Part shown: positions 9,750 through 18,824 of the stretch, in pieces | How the letters are laid out: every line of letters starts with the position of its first letter | How positions within the stretch are numbered: the stretch's first letter is position 1 | From: PNC22 sp035654175 | GTDB taxonomy: Bacteria; Planctomycetota; Phycisphaerae; Phycisphaerales; UBA1924 | NCBI GenBank assembly: GCA_035654175.1 | Contig: DASRXL010000235.1 | Location: 1-52,799 of the forward strand | Length of the DNA: 52,799 bases | Reading direction: 5' to 3' | Translations under genes and position numbers: made by a program | The notes under the pieces: model-generated | The model's input: the letters and a program-made list of their open reading frames with translations, nothing else | Databases searched by the model: none | Told to the model about the DNA's origin: nothing

Positions 9750-11774
9750 ATGGTGCGGCAGCGTTGGGTGGCGGGGTTGGGCGCGGTCGTTGCGCTGGCG
9801 TGCGCCGCCGCGGCGCAGACGGTCTCGCTGCCGACTCTCCTCGGGGAGATGATGGACCGGGGGGCGGTCGCGCGCCTGCCCGAGCCGTGGTACGCCTGCG
9901 TGCAGGCGAGCAGCTACGACCGCGCGTCGGTCTCGCCCGGGCACGCCGAGACCTGGTTCGCCAACGCGGACGCCGACAAGTTCATCCGGGAGGAGCAGGC
10001 GGGGTTCCGGCGCGAATGGGTGATGATGGAGGCTGAGGGACCGGGCGCCGTCGTGCGGATCTGGAGCGCGAATCCGAAGGGCAACCTGCGGATCTATCTC
10101 GACGGGAGCGCAGCGCCGGCGATCGAGGGACCGATGGAGGCGATCCTCGGAGGTCAATGGTCCGTGGAGGGGCTGACGATCGGCGGCCCGCTGTCGCAGA
10201 CGCGCAGCCGCGGCTGGAACCTGTATCTGCCCATCCCCTACGCCAAGAGCTGCAAGATCACCAGCGACGAGCCGGGGTTCTACTACCAGGTGAATTACCG
10301 CACGTACGCGCCGGAGGCGGCGGTGGAGACGTTCACGCCGGGATCGCTCGCGCGGTCGGCGGCGCTGGTGCAGCGCGTGCAGGAGCGGCTGGCGGAGCCG
10401 TGGCCCCGGGTCTCCGCGGGCCTGAAGAGCGTGACGGTCTCGCCGGGGGACTCGGTCGAGCTCGGGCTGCCCGCGGGGCCGGGGACGGTCCGCGAGGTGG
10501 TGATGCAGCTGGCCGACGACCAGCCGCGGGAGGCGCTGCGCTGGCTCGTGCTGGAGGGCGAGTTCGACGGTGAGCAGACGGTGTGGTGCCCGGTGGGGGA
10601 TTTCTTCCTGAGCGGCCCGCTCGCCAACGCGGTGAACACGTGGACGAACCACGTCGATCCCGAGAGCGGGCTCTTTCGCTCGGGCTGGCTGATGCCCTAC
10701 GAGCGGTCCGGCGCGCTCCGCATCCGGAACGTGGGCGACACCTCCGTCACGGTCGGCTTCGGCGTCTCCTCCAACGGCTGGAGCTGGGACGAGCGCTCCA
10801 TGCACTTCCACGCGCACTGGCGGCAGGAGGGGCCGATCCACACCCGCCCGATGCAGGACTGGAACTACATCGAGGCGACCGGGACGGGCGTCTACGTCGG
10901 CGACGTGCTGTCGGTCTCCAACCCCGTCACCGATTGGTGGGGCGAGGGCGACGAGAAGATCTACGTGGACGGCGAGCAGTTCCCGAGCCACTTCGGCACC
11001 GGCACCGAGGACTACTACGGCTACGCATGGTGCAGCCCCGAGGTCTTCCAGGGCCCCTTCCACGCGCAGCCGCGCTGCGACGGGCCGGGCAACTACGGCC
11101 ACACGACCGTGGCGCGCGTGCGGCTGCTCGACGGCATCCCGTTCCGCCACTCGATCCGGACGGACATGGAGGTCTGGCACTGGGCCGAGTGCGACGTCGC
11201 GTACGGCGCCACGACGTTCCTCTACATGCGCCCGGGCGGACGCACCAACCGCGGGCCCGCGCCCGAGGAGGCCTCACGCGGCGTCCTCGACCCGGCGCCG
11301 CTGCCGCCGCCGTTTACGATCGAGGGCGCCGTCGAGTGCGAAGACCTGGAGATCCTCGGCGCGAGCGAGGGCATGCCGCTCGGGGAGCAGGACATGGGCG
11401 GCTTCGCGCGCGACAAGTGGAGCGGGAACGCGCACCTCTGGGCGCAGGGAAGGCAGCCCGGCGACTACGTCGAGCTGGCGGTGCCCGCGCCCAGCGCCCA
11501 TCCGTGCGAGCTCACTCTCCACGCCACGCGCAGCTGGGACTACGGGGTGCTGCAATGCAGCGTGAACGGGGTGCCGGCGGGCGGGGCGATCGACACCTTC
11601 AGCGGCCGCCAGGGCGTTGTCGAGCCCACCGGGCCGATCGCGCTCGGGGTGTTCGAGCCGCACGACGGTGTATTCGTCGTGCGGGTCGAGGTGGTGGGGG
11701 GGAACCTCGCCTCGGGGGGCGCCAGGTCGTTCTTCGGGCTCGACGCCATTGTGGTCGAGGAGGTCGGCAGGTAG
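9750..11774 (+). CDS. DUF2961 / GH172-family secreted glycosidase
   Basis: This 674-aa protein has a Sec signal peptide (AAAAQT cleavage zone near residue 24). The body is DUF2961, now glycoside hydrolase family 172, whose characterised members act on alpha-D-fructofuranosides or alpha-D-arabinofuranosides. The hallmark FGTGTEDYYGYAWCSPE segment lies near residue 415 and holds one of the family's conserved acidic residues, with NYGHTTVARVR downstream. From about residue 520 there is a separate beta-sandwich-like module (VECEDLEI to FFGLDAIVV) that may bind carbohydrate. The ATG has GAAGAAGGGA upstream. It is followed closely by a DNA methyltransferase gene that shows no functional link. The substrate is not predictable. 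Confidence 0.85.
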   Translation: MVRQRWVAGLGAVVALACAAAAQTVSLPTLLGEMMDRGAVARLPEPWYACVQASSYDRASVSPGHAETWFANADADKFIREEQAGFRREWVMMEAEGPGAVVRIWSANPKGNLRIYLDGSAAPAIEGPMEAILGGQWSVEGLTIGGPLSQTRSRGWNLYLPIPYAKSCKITSDEPGFYYQVNYRTYAPEAAVETFTPGSLARSAALVQRVQERLAEPWPRVSAGLKSVTVSPGDSVELGLPAGPGTVREVVMQLADDQPREALRWLVLEGEFDGEQTVWCPVGDFFLSGPLANAVNTWTNHVDPESGLFRSGWLMPYERSGALRIRNVGDTSVTVGFGVSSNGWSWDERSMHFHAHWRQEGPIHTRPMQDWNYIEATGTGVYVGDVLSVSNPVTDWWGEGDEKIYVDGEQFPSHFGTGTEDYYGYAWCSPEVFQGPFHAQPRCDGPGNYGHTTVARVRLLDGIPFRHSIRTDMEVWHWAECDVAYGATTFLYMRPGGRTNRGPAPEEASRGVLDPAPLPPPFTIEGAVECEDLEILGASEGMPLGEQDMGGFARDKWSGNAHLWAQGRQPGDYVELAVPAPSAHPCELTLHATRSWDYGVLQCSVNGVPAGGAIDTFSGRQGVVEPTGPIALGVFEPHDGVFVVRVEVVGGNLASGGARSFFGLDAIVVEEVGR

Positions 11775-11836
11775 CACGCGGGCGAGCGTCCATCGCGGCG
11801 CCGGGGGGGCGCGGCACAGAGTGCCTTGCGGGCGCG

Positions 11837-13627
11837 GTGCGCGCGCTCGTGCCGGGCCGCGGATCGCGCCGAGCGCTGGAGCTGGCGGTCGGGCTGCTCG
11901 TGTGCGCCGTGGCGGATCGGAGGCGAGGGGGCGAGCAGGGGCGCGAGCGCGAGCCGGATGAGCATCAGGCTCTCGCGGCGATCGGGGCCGGGCTCTCGGC
12001 CGCCGACACGATCGACGCGCACTGGCTGGGCGCGGCCTACGAGCGCGCCTTGGATGAGCTGGCGAGCGCCGGCGGCGAACGCCGGCGCAGCCGCGGCGTC
12101 TTCTACACGCCAGCGCCCCTCGTCCGCTATCTGCTCGGGCACACCCTCGGGCCCCTGCTCGCGCGACCCGGGTCGTCCGGCCGGGGCGAGCTGCCGCGGG
12201 TGCTCGATCCGGCGTGCGGGTGCGGCGCGTTCCTGGTCGAAGCGGCGAGGTGGTTGCGAGCGCGCCGGCCGGAGATGGAGAGCGCCGAGATCGCCTCCCG
12301 GTTGTGCGGCGTCGATCTCGACCCGCTCGCCGCGACGCTGTGCCGCCTCGGGTTGTGGCTGGAGCTGTGCTCGCCGGGCGAGCCGCTGGGGCCATTCGAG
12401 GAGTCGGTGCGAGTGGGGGACAGCCTGCTTGCCGAGCCCCACGCGGGGTCGTTCGATGCGGTCATCGGCAACCCGCCCTTTCTGAGCCAGCTCGCGGCGA
12501 CGACAGCCCGCACGGCGGAGGCCTCGATGAAGCTGCGAGAGCGGTTCGGCGGATCGGTCCGTGCGTACACCGACCCGGCGGCGCTCTTCCTGCAGCTCGC
12601 GTCGGAGCGCGTGCGTGTGGGCGGGCGCGTCGGCCTCGTGCTCCCGGTCTCCGTCCTGGGCTCGCGCGACGCCGCGGGAGTGCGCTCGCGCGCGGCCGAG
12701 CTCGGCGCCCTCCGCGCGCTCTGGCTGGACAGCGACGGCATGTTCGACGCGGGCGTGCGGACGATCGCGATCGCGTTCGAGCGGGGCGCCGCGCCGGGGG
12801 CGGTGGTCCGCCATTGCGGCTCTGGGTTCGACGGCGCGTCGGTCGTGGACGCGCCGCCGGCGGGAGGGGGATCCTGGGGCCCGCTCGCCGCCGATCTCGC
12901 GGGCGTGCCGCGCCTTGCTATTGAGCGGGCGGGGGGCGTGCTCGGGGAGATTGCCGTCATCACCGCCGGGTTCCGCGACGAGTACTACGCCGTGACGGCC
13001 GCGCTCCGCGAGGCGGGCGAGCCCGGGGCGCCGGGTGAGCTCCCGGTCGCGACGGTCGGCATGATCGAGCCGGCGGGGCTGCGCTGGGGAGCGCGCCCGG
13101 TGAAGCTCGGCGCCCGCTCCTGGCGGCGACCGGTCGTGGAGATGGAGAGGGCGGGCGACGAGCTGCGCCGTCTCGCGGCGCAGCAGCTCCGGCCCAAGCT
13201 GCTGGTGGCGACGCAGAGCCGGGCGATCGAGGTCGCGGCCGACCCGGAGGGGGCGTTCGTCGCGGTCACACCCGTGGTGCTCGCATTCCCGAGGGCGCCT
13301 TCGGCATTGTGGCGGGTCGGCGCCGTAATCGCGTCCCCGGTGGTGGCGGCGTGGGCCGGCGCGCAGGCGTTCGGCACGGCGCGGTCGCTCGGGGCGATCA
13401 AGCCGAGCGCCGCGCTGCTCCGGGCGGCGCCGCTGCCGTATGACGATGCGCTCCTGGGCGAGGCAGCGGCGCAGTTCCGGCAGCTGTGCGAGAGCGCCGG
13501 GGATCCCTCGGCGGGGGCGTGGCGCGAGTTTGGCGACACGATCGCGCGGGCGTACGGCATCTCGGACGCGGAGCTCGCCGATGTGCTGGAGTGGTGGCTG
13601 GAGCGCGTGTGCCGCGAGCCCGGGTAG
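11837..13627 (+). CDS. Orphan N6-adenine DNA methyltransferase (type IIG-like)
   Basis: This protein of about 596 aa has the gamma-class amino-methyltransferase core: the FYTP lead-in (GVFYTPAPLVRYLL), motif I DPACGCGAFLVEAARWL for AdoMet binding, an acidic GVDLDPLAATL strand, and catalytic motif IV NPPF (VIGNPPFLSQL). The C-terminal half is consistent with a target-recognition domain, as in Eco57I/BREX PglX-type enzymes. No nuclease motif and no neighbouring restriction gene are visible, so it may be a solitary methylase or a remnant of a defence system. The start is uncertain: GTG at 11837 and GTG at 11849 are the first possible in-frame starts after the upstream gene's stop, neither with a good Shine-Dalgarno. 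Codon use is like its neighbours, so any transfer was not recent. Confidence 0.75.
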   Translation: MRALVPGRGSRRALELAVGLLVCAVADRRRGGEQGREREPDEHQALAAIGAGLSAADTIDAHWLGAAYERALDELASAGGERRRSRGVFYTPAPLVRYLLGHTLGPLLARPGSSGRGELPRVLDPACGCGAFLVEAARWLRARRPEMESAEIASRLCGVDLDPLAATLCRLGLWLELCSPGEPLGPFEESVRVGDSLLAEPHAGSFDAVIGNPPFLSQLAATTARTAEASMKLRERFGGSVRAYTDPAALFLQLASERVRVGGRVGLVLPVSVLGSRDAAGVRSRAAELGALRALWLDSDGMFDAGVRTIAIAFERGAAPGAVVRHCGSGFDGASVVDAPPAGGGSWGPLAADLAGVPRLAIERAGGVLGEIAVITAGFRDEYYAVTAALREAGEPGAPGELPVATVGMIEPAGLRWGARPVKLGARSWRRPVVEMERAGDELRRLAAQQLRPKLLVATQSRAIEVAADPEGAFVAVTPVVLAFPRAPSALWRVGAVIASPVVAAWAGAQAFGTARSLGAIKPSAALLRAAPLPYDDALLGEAAAQFRQLCESAGDPSAGAWREFGDTIARAYGISDAELADVLEWWLERVCREPG

Positions 13628-13674
13628 ACTCGGGCCCCCGGGCGTGGCGCCGGCGGGAGAAGAGGAGCAGATCG

Positions 13675-16341
13675 GTGAGCGATGAAAGGCGGCCGCTCTA
13701 CTACACCTTCGGCAACCACATGCACTGGGTGGACATGCAGTGGCTCTGGGGGTACGACGTGCTGCCCGGCAGCGTGCGCGACATGCTGCGCCTCTGCCGC
13801 GAGACGGGCGCGAAGGGCTGCGTCAACTTCGACGGCATCGGGTACGAGAAGATGGGCGCGGAGTGTCCCGAGGCGCTGGCCGAGCTGCGCGAGGCCGTGC
13901 AGGCGGGGACGATCGAGCCGGTGGGCTGCTCGTACGGGCAGCCGTACGGGCTGTTCCAGGGCGGGGAGAGCAACGTCCGCCAGTTCATCTATGGTGTGCG
14001 GGCGGTGCGCCGCCTCCTCGGCGTCCGCCCAAAGACCTTCTGGGAGGAGGAGTTCTACTTCTTTCCGCAACTCCCGCAGATGCTCGCCTCCTGCGGCTTC
14101 ACCGGCGCGAACCTCTTCTTTCAATGGACGTGGCACACGCCCGAAGTGCCGAAGGAGGCCGCGAGTCTGATCATGTGGGAGGGAATCGACGGCACCCGCA
14201 TCCCGACGCTGCCCCGCAACACGCTGAACGTGCACCAGTGGCCGGAGGATTTCGACGGACTGCTCGACCAGGGGCTCATCAACGAGCTCGCCGCGCCCGC
14301 GATCGTGCAGTGGCTCGAGCTGATGCCGAGCAAGGACTGGATGTGCCGGAGCGAGGTGCTGCTGCCGCGGCTGAAGGAGCTGTTCGCGGACGAGCGGTTC
14401 GAGCTGCGGCCCGGCACCTGCGCCGACATTATCGCCGCCTTGACAGAGCCCGAAGCGCAAGCGAGGCCGATGCTCCCAGCCCGCCGCTACACCATGGACC
14501 AGGTGTGGCATGGCATGACCCTCGGCAAGAACGCGGACCGTCACCCGCGCCGCAGCCGCGAGGTCGAGCGCGAGATCCTCGCCGCCGAATCTCTCGCCGC
14601 ACTCGCCGGCATCTTCGGCCGCCCCTACGCGAGCTGGGACGTCTACCCCACCTGGGAGCTCGATGAGGCCTGGCGCGAGCTCCTCGCGGCGCAGCACCAT
14701 GACAACCACGAGTGCGAGGGCCTCTGCGGATTTGTCGGGCATCACCAGATGGGACGAGCCCAGGATGCCGCGGAGGAAGCGCGGGGCAGGACTCATGTGG
14801 CGATCGAGCAGCGGGTGGGCCGACCTGTCGTACAGAACCGTCTTGGATGGGCGCGCGACATCGTGGTTTATCAAGCCTCGACGGGGTGGACCACGATCAC
14901 CGCGCCGCCGTTTGGGTATGCCACATCGCCCCAGACGCCGACCTGGCCACTGGAGCCGAAGATCACTCGAGAGGGGGCCCTGTGGACCATGCAGCGCGGC
15001 GGCTGGGAGGTCGAAGTGGACGTCGAGCGCGGCCTCCTCACGCAGGTACGCTCGCCGAGCCATCCCGAAGGGGTGCTCCGGCAGAGCGGTCCGCTTGCGG
15101 CATTGTCTCAAACCACGGGGGGGAAGCGCTGGCAGCTCCCGCCGGTCACTCGGGCCGACTGGCTGGAAGGGAATGGAGAACTCACGCTGGACTTCGGGGA
15201 GATCTCCGATCCGCGCAGGGGCCAATTCAGCCTGAGCATCTGCATCCTGCCCGACGATTCAGGGATCAGCCTTACGTTCCTCAACCCTGCGTGCAATCCA
15301 CGCCCCGATCCGGGCATAGGCGCGGCTCTCCGCATGGCGATCGAACCGGCGTTTCATGTCGCATCGATCCGTGCCGACACGGCCTACACGATCGGCGAGG
15401 TCTCGGGCACAGGACCGGTCAGCCGGAAGTACCCGACTGGGGACTGGATGACATCGCCCCAGTGGTTCGAGCACCTGGAGCGCGCCGTGTTCTCGGCCAG
15501 CCTCGTCGATCTCCTCGGCCCCGATGGCTCCGGCCTCCTCGTGCTCCATGACGCCAGCCAACAGTGGTTGCGCACGGAGCGCGGCGTGGAGGTGGTGTGC
15601 AACGCCTACGACCCATGGGACGAGTCCCGCTACGACGTCGGCTTCACATCGCTCTGCGTCCGACTCGTTCCACACGCGCCGATGGATGATGCCGAGCGGG
15701 CAAGAAGATCTCTCGGGTTCTCCGCCTGGGAGAAGCTCTCCGCGCTCGAACCTGGCTTGGACGAGCGGTGCGAGCACGGGCCTCCGGTCGGAGGAGGCGA
15801 CTCCGCGAACGCCCCGCCCGTCCCCGACACCTTCGGCGCGCTTGAGGTCACGAACGCCCCCGGCGTCCTCGCCCACGCTTTCTACCGCGAGTCGATGAAG
15901 TCCGGCGAGCACCTGCCGGACTGGGCCGGCCACCGCATGGCGGGCGAGTCCGCCGGCGCATGCACCCACCCCTACGTCATCCGCCTGGTCGAGTGGAACG
16001 GCGAGCCCGCCGAGGTCACGCTCAAGCTTCCCGGCGACGTCGCTCTTGCGGCGAAGACCAACCTCATGGGGGAATGTGGCGATTGGCGCGTCGGAACCGC
16101 GCCCGCGACCGTCCCAGCCCGCCTCCGCGACACCGGCTGGCTCACCGTCGAGCCATCTACTCCCCCCGACTGGGCCCGCGGCGCTCGCTTCCGCGGCGAG
16201 GAGATCCCCTGGTCGCAAGTGCGATTCGCCATGCGCCCGCGCGAGATCGCCACCATCATGGCCGACCTGGTCATGGGGCGCAAGGAATTCCGCGACCTCG
16301 ACGCCAAGCGCGAGGTCTGGGCCAAGGTCCACCGCGTGTGA
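13675..16341 (+). CDS. Glycoside hydrolase family 38-like protein
   Basis: This 888-aa protein resembles alpha-mannosidase-type GH38 enzymes. An N-terminal NHMHWVDMQW segment stands where GH38 has its HxD zinc ligands, and LAAQHHDNHECEG near residue 345 matches the conserved QHHD zinc/active-site loop. Where GH38 has the nucleophile segment DPFG, this protein has FWEEEFYFFPQLPQML (about residues 122-136), so the aspartate position appears to be glutamate. A beta-rich C-terminal half follows (LTLDFGEISDP and onward), as in the GH38 C-domain. No signal peptide is visible, which suggests a cytoplasmic or non-classical location. The GTG start has AGAGGAG 8 nt upstream; a TAGACT box at 13625-13630 may be the promoter. 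A dispersed 23-bp repeat lies inside the coding sequence at 14444. Substrate unknown. Confidence 0.7.
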   Translation: MSDERRPLYYTFGNHMHWVDMQWLWGYDVLPGSVRDMLRLCRETGAKGCVNFDGIGYEKMGAECPEALAELREAVQAGTIEPVGCSYGQPYGLFQGGESNVRQFIYGVRAVRRLLGVRPKTFWEEEFYFFPQLPQMLASCGFTGANLFFQWTWHTPEVPKEAASLIMWEGIDGTRIPTLPRNTLNVHQWPEDFDGLLDQGLINELAAPAIVQWLELMPSKDWMCRSEVLLPRLKELFADERFELRPGTCADIIAALTEPEAQARPMLPARRYTMDQVWHGMTLGKNADRHPRRSREVEREILAAESLAALAGIFGRPYASWDVYPTWELDEAWRELLAAQHHDNHECEGLCGFVGHHQMGRAQDAAEEARGRTHVAIEQRVGRPVVQNRLGWARDIVVYQASTGWTTITAPPFGYATSPQTPTWPLEPKITREGALWTMQRGGWEVEVDVERGLLTQVRSPSHPEGVLRQSGPLAALSQTTGGKRWQLPPVTRADWLEGNGELTLDFGEISDPRRGQFSLSICILPDDSGISLTFLNPACNPRPDPGIGAALRMAIEPAFHVASIRADTAYTIGEVSGTGPVSRKYPTGDWMTSPQWFEHLERAVFSASLVDLLGPDGSGLLVLHDASQQWLRTERGVEVVCNAYDPWDESRYDVGFTSLCVRLVPHAPMDDAERARRSLGFSAWEKLSALEPGLDERCEHGPPVGGGDSANAPPVPDTFGALEVTNAPGVLAHAFYRESMKSGEHLPDWAGHRMAGESAGACTHPYVIRLVEWNGEPAEVTLKLPGDVALAAKTNLMGECGDWRVGTAPATVPARLRDTGWLTVEPSTPPDWARGARFRGEEIPWSQVRFAMRPREIATIMADLVMGRKEFRDLDAKREVWAKVHRV
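14444..14466 (+). repeat. Dispersed 23-bp repeat, copy inside the GH38-like gene
   Basis: The 23-mer (CAGAGCCCGAAGCG followed by CAAGCGAGG) is the reverse complement, with one mismatch, of the two copies at 42445-42467 and 42472-42494. Here it is in frame and encodes TEPEAQAR in a loop-like part of the protein. Confidence 0.7.
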
Positions 16342-16360
16342 TCTGATCGCCCAGGGTACC

Positions 16361-16390
16361 CCGCCCCTCCGGGGCGGCTCCTTCTCCTCT
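16361..16390 (+). terminator. Hairpin after the GH38-like gene
   Basis: A 7-bp stem CCGCCCC / GGGGCGG with a TCC loop begins 20 bp after the stop codon and is followed by a pyrimidine-rich tail (CTCCTTCTCC). It may terminate transcription before the ribokinase gene, which appears to have its own promoter. Confidence 0.45.
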
Positions 16391-16500
16391 CCCTCCTCCG
16401 TGCCTCCTTGCTCACAACCAGTCTCGCATCATCCCACTGGCTTCCCACCCGCTCCGCGGTGCCCGAGCCCACTCCACGAGCATTCCCAACCCGATTCTGC

Positions 16501-16506
16501 TAGCCT
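16501..16506 (+). promoter_or_regulatory. Leaderless -10 box (TAGCCT) of the ribokinase gene
   Basis: TAGCCT ends 6 nt before the ATG at 16513, which would put the transcription start at the start codon. No Shine-Dalgarno precedes the gene. Confidence 0.5.
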
Positions 16507-16512
16507 CACGCC

Positions 16513-17427
16513 ATGGCCGGAAGGGTCTGCGTCATCGGCTCGGCGAACATGGACCTGGTCGTGCGCGCGCCGCGCCTGCCCAAGCCGGGCGAGACAATCC
16601 TGGGCGGCCCCTTCGAGATGTTCGCCGGGGGCAAGGGCGCCAACCAGGCCGTGGCGGCGGCCCGCATGGGCGCGCAGGTGAGCTTCGTGGGGCGGGTCGG
16701 GTCCGATGCGTACGGGACCGAGCTCCGCACCGCACTCTCGCGCGAGGGCGTGGACCTCACCACGCTCCGGGCCACGGCGGGGGTCGCGACGGGCGTCGCC
16801 CTGATCACCGTCGACGAGTCCGGCGGCGAGAACACGATCGTCGTCGCCGGCGGCGCGAACAAGCGCGTGTCGCGCGAAGACGTGCAGGCGGTGAGCGGGC
16901 TCATCCGCTCGGCCGACGTGCTGCTCATGCAGCTTGAGGTGCCGGTGGACGTCGTCGCCGCCGCGGCGACGACGGCGCGGAGCACGGGGCGCAAGGTCGT
17001 CCTCAACGCGGCGCCGGCGGTGGAGCTGCCGGAGGGGCTGCTCGCGACGGTCGACGTGCTCGTGGTCAATCGCGGCGAGGCCGCGGCGGGGGTCGGCGCG
17101 CCCGCCGAGACCCCCTCGCGCGACCTGGCCAAGAAGCTTCTCGATCTCGGCCCGCGAGCCGTCGTGATCACCCTCGGCGCTCGCGGCGCCCTCGCGGCCG
17201 ACTCGCGCGGCGTCGAGCACATCCCCTCCATCGAGGTGCAGGCGGTCGATACCGTGGGCGCCGGCGACGCGTTCTGCGGCACGCTTGCGGCGATGCTCGG
17301 CGAGGGCAAGACGCTCGCCCAGGCTACGCGCGCAGGCTGCGTCGCCGGGGCGCTCGCGGCGACGAAGCCGGGCGCCATCCCCAGCCTGCCCACCCGCGAA
17401 GCCGTGGGGCGGGCGCTCCAGGCGTAG
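16513..17427 (+). CDS. rbsK: Ribokinase-family sugar kinase
   Basis: This 304-aa PfkB-family kinase phosphorylates a sugar at the primary hydroxyl with ATP; D-ribose to ribose-5-phosphate is the best guess. It shows the N-terminal substrate motif MDLVVRAPRLPKPGETI, the first PfkB signature GGKGANQAVAAARMGA (about residues 39-54), NAAPA, and the second signature with the anion hole and catalytic Asp, DTVGAGDAFCGT (about residues 246-257). The length is typical of RbsK. A pentose ABC transporter lies at the other end of the carbohydrate region, so import and phosphorylation could be linked, but they are not in one operon. Other PfkB kinases cannot be excluded. The gene looks leaderless. Confidence 0.85.
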   Translation: MAGRVCVIGSANMDLVVRAPRLPKPGETILGGPFEMFAGGKGANQAVAAARMGAQVSFVGRVGSDAYGTELRTALSREGVDLTTLRATAGVATGVALITVDESGGENTIVVAGGANKRVSREDVQAVSGLIRSADVLLMQLEVPVDVVAAAATTARSTGRKVVLNAAPAVELPEGLLATVDVLVVNRGEAAAGVGAPAETPSRDLAKKLLDLGPRAVVITLGARGALAADSRGVEHIPSIEVQAVDTVGAGDAFCGTLAAMLGEGKTLAQATRAGCVAGALAATKPGAIPSLPTREAVGRALQA

Positions 17428-17570
17428 CCGGCCCGCGGGGAGCCTCGCCCTGCGGGCGGCTCCCTCTCTGCGTCTCCTCCTTGCATCCTTCACTGCGGGG
17501 GATCCGCGCGAGCATCAGACCTTCGGATCCTTCGGCTACAGTGCCTGCGCATCTCTAAGGAGGAGCGAGG

Positions 17571-18779
17571 ATGCAAGACCATTCCCGGCCAGGCGAGGGC
17601 TTCCTTCAGCACATCCCGGGCACCGTGCCGCTCGTCCGACCGGAGCGCCACCCCAAGGCCAAGGGCGTCGGTGTGCTTGGTCTCCACGAAGGACGGACGC
17701 TGCTCATTGCAACGGAGACGCGATGCGCCTTCGCCCGCCCGGTCGCCGGCTGCGACCTCAGCGAAGACAAGCTCGCGGCGTCCAAGCGCGAGCTGCCCGA
17801 CCTCTTCTGCACCACCAGCTACGACGAGATGCTCGCCCGCCCCGAGGTCGAGATCGTCGCCATCTACACGCCCGACCATCTCCACGTCGAGCACGTCGAG
17901 CGGGCGTTCGACGCCGGCAAGGACGTGATCTGCACCAAGCCGCTGGCCAACTCCCTCGGGGGCGCGAAGCGCATCCTCGCGGCCGGGCGGCGGACCGGGC
18001 GGCGCCTGCTCGTTGGGCAATCGACGCGATTCTTCGAGCCATTCCGGCGTCAGCGCGCCCTGCTCGAGCGCGGCGGGCACGGGGGGCTCGGGGCGGTCGA
18101 GATGGTCGACGCTCACTACATCCACCGCATGGACTGGTACTACCGCAAGAGCCCGTGGGTGGCGACCGAGACCGACTGGGTCTTCCTCGGCCTCAGCCAC
18201 CCGATCGACCTGGTGCGCTGGTATCTCGGGCGCGTCGCGACGGTGCACGCGGTGGGGAGGCGGTCGCGGATGGGCGCGGAGTTCAACGTGCGCGGGCGGG
18301 ACATGTATCTCGTGAACTTCGCCGCCGCCGACGGGCGCATCGGGCGCGCGATGGGTCACTACGGCTGCCACGAGCTGCCGAGCGCTCGCAATTGCATCGA
18401 GTGCGTGATCTACGCCGCGGGAGGCACCAGCCTCGCGCAGTACCACGACATGCGGTTTGTGAAGACAGGCGAGACAGCGAGCCAGCGAGACCGCGAGACA
18501 GGAGGATTCAATCCTGGGGAGCTGATGGGGGTGACGGAGGACTGCCTCTACGCCGGGCGCCACTACTACTTCAACAGCGAGGTGCACGGGATGCACTACG
18601 GCGAGTTCGCGAACTACGCCGACACGTTCGCCCGCGCCCTGATCGAAGATCGACCGATCTCTCCCGAGCTCGAAGAGGGCGTGGAGACGGTGTGCGTCAT
18701 GGAGGCGGTGCGGCGCAGCGCCGAGACCAGCCGGGTCGTGGAGGTCGGGCCGCTGCTCACAGAGGTCGGGCTCGTGTAG
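17571..18779 (+). CDS. Gfo/Idh/MocA-family oxidoreductase
   Basis: This 402-aa protein has an N-terminal Rossmann domain and a C-terminal alpha/beta dehydrogenase domain. The nucleotide-binding loop is unusual (GVGVLGLHEGRTLLIA, about residues 31-46). The usual EKP motif is TKP (DVICTKPLANSLGGAK, near residue 118), and IVAIYTPDHLHVEHV is the conserved strand before it. Members oxidise or reduce sugars, inositols or glycosides with NAD(P); the substrate cannot be named. The long N-terminal lead before the Rossmann fold (about 28 residues) is atypical. The start is well supported by TAAGGAGGAG 7 nt upstream of the ATG, with a TACAGT box at 17532-17537. It converges with the GH116-like gene, with only 45 bp between the stops. 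Confidence 0.85.
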   Translation: MQDHSRPGEGFLQHIPGTVPLVRPERHPKAKGVGVLGLHEGRTLLIATETRCAFARPVAGCDLSEDKLAASKRELPDLFCTTSYDEMLARPEVEIVAIYTPDHLHVEHVERAFDAGKDVICTKPLANSLGGAKRILAAGRRTGRRLLVGQSTRFFEPFRRQRALLERGGHGGLGAVEMVDAHYIHRMDWYYRKSPWVATETDWVFLGLSHPIDLVRWYLGRVATVHAVGRRSRMGAEFNVRGRDMYLVNFAAADGRIGRAMGHYGCHELPSARNCIECVIYAAGGTSLAQYHDMRFVKTGETASQRDRETGGFNPGELMGVTEDCLYAGRHYYFNSEVHGMHYGEFANYADTFARALIEDRPISPELEEGVETVCVMEAVRRSAETSRVVEVGPLLTEVGLV

Positions 18780-18824
18780 GGCAGGCGCGTGCGGCGCGGC
18801 GCCGCCCCGGGTCGCGCACGAACC

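Noticed and set aside
5673..11180. A 1835-codon open frame on the minus strand opposite hrpA and the GH172 gene, and similar long antisense frames elsewhere
   Set aside because: Long antisense frames are expected at about 70% G+C because stop codons are rare. The translations are rich in Arg, Pro, Ala and His, show no motifs, and overlap genes with clear families.
10583..11836. A 5' extension of the methyltransferase frame through the GH172 gene
   Set aside because: The extension is low-complexity Arg/Gly-rich and overlaps a well-supported gene; methyltransferase-like sequence starts only after 11837.
18786..18822. Hairpin between the convergent oxidoreductase and GH116 genes
   Set aside because: CGTGCG can pair with CGCACG around a GC-rich core, but there is no T-tract and such pairings are common by chance at this G+C.
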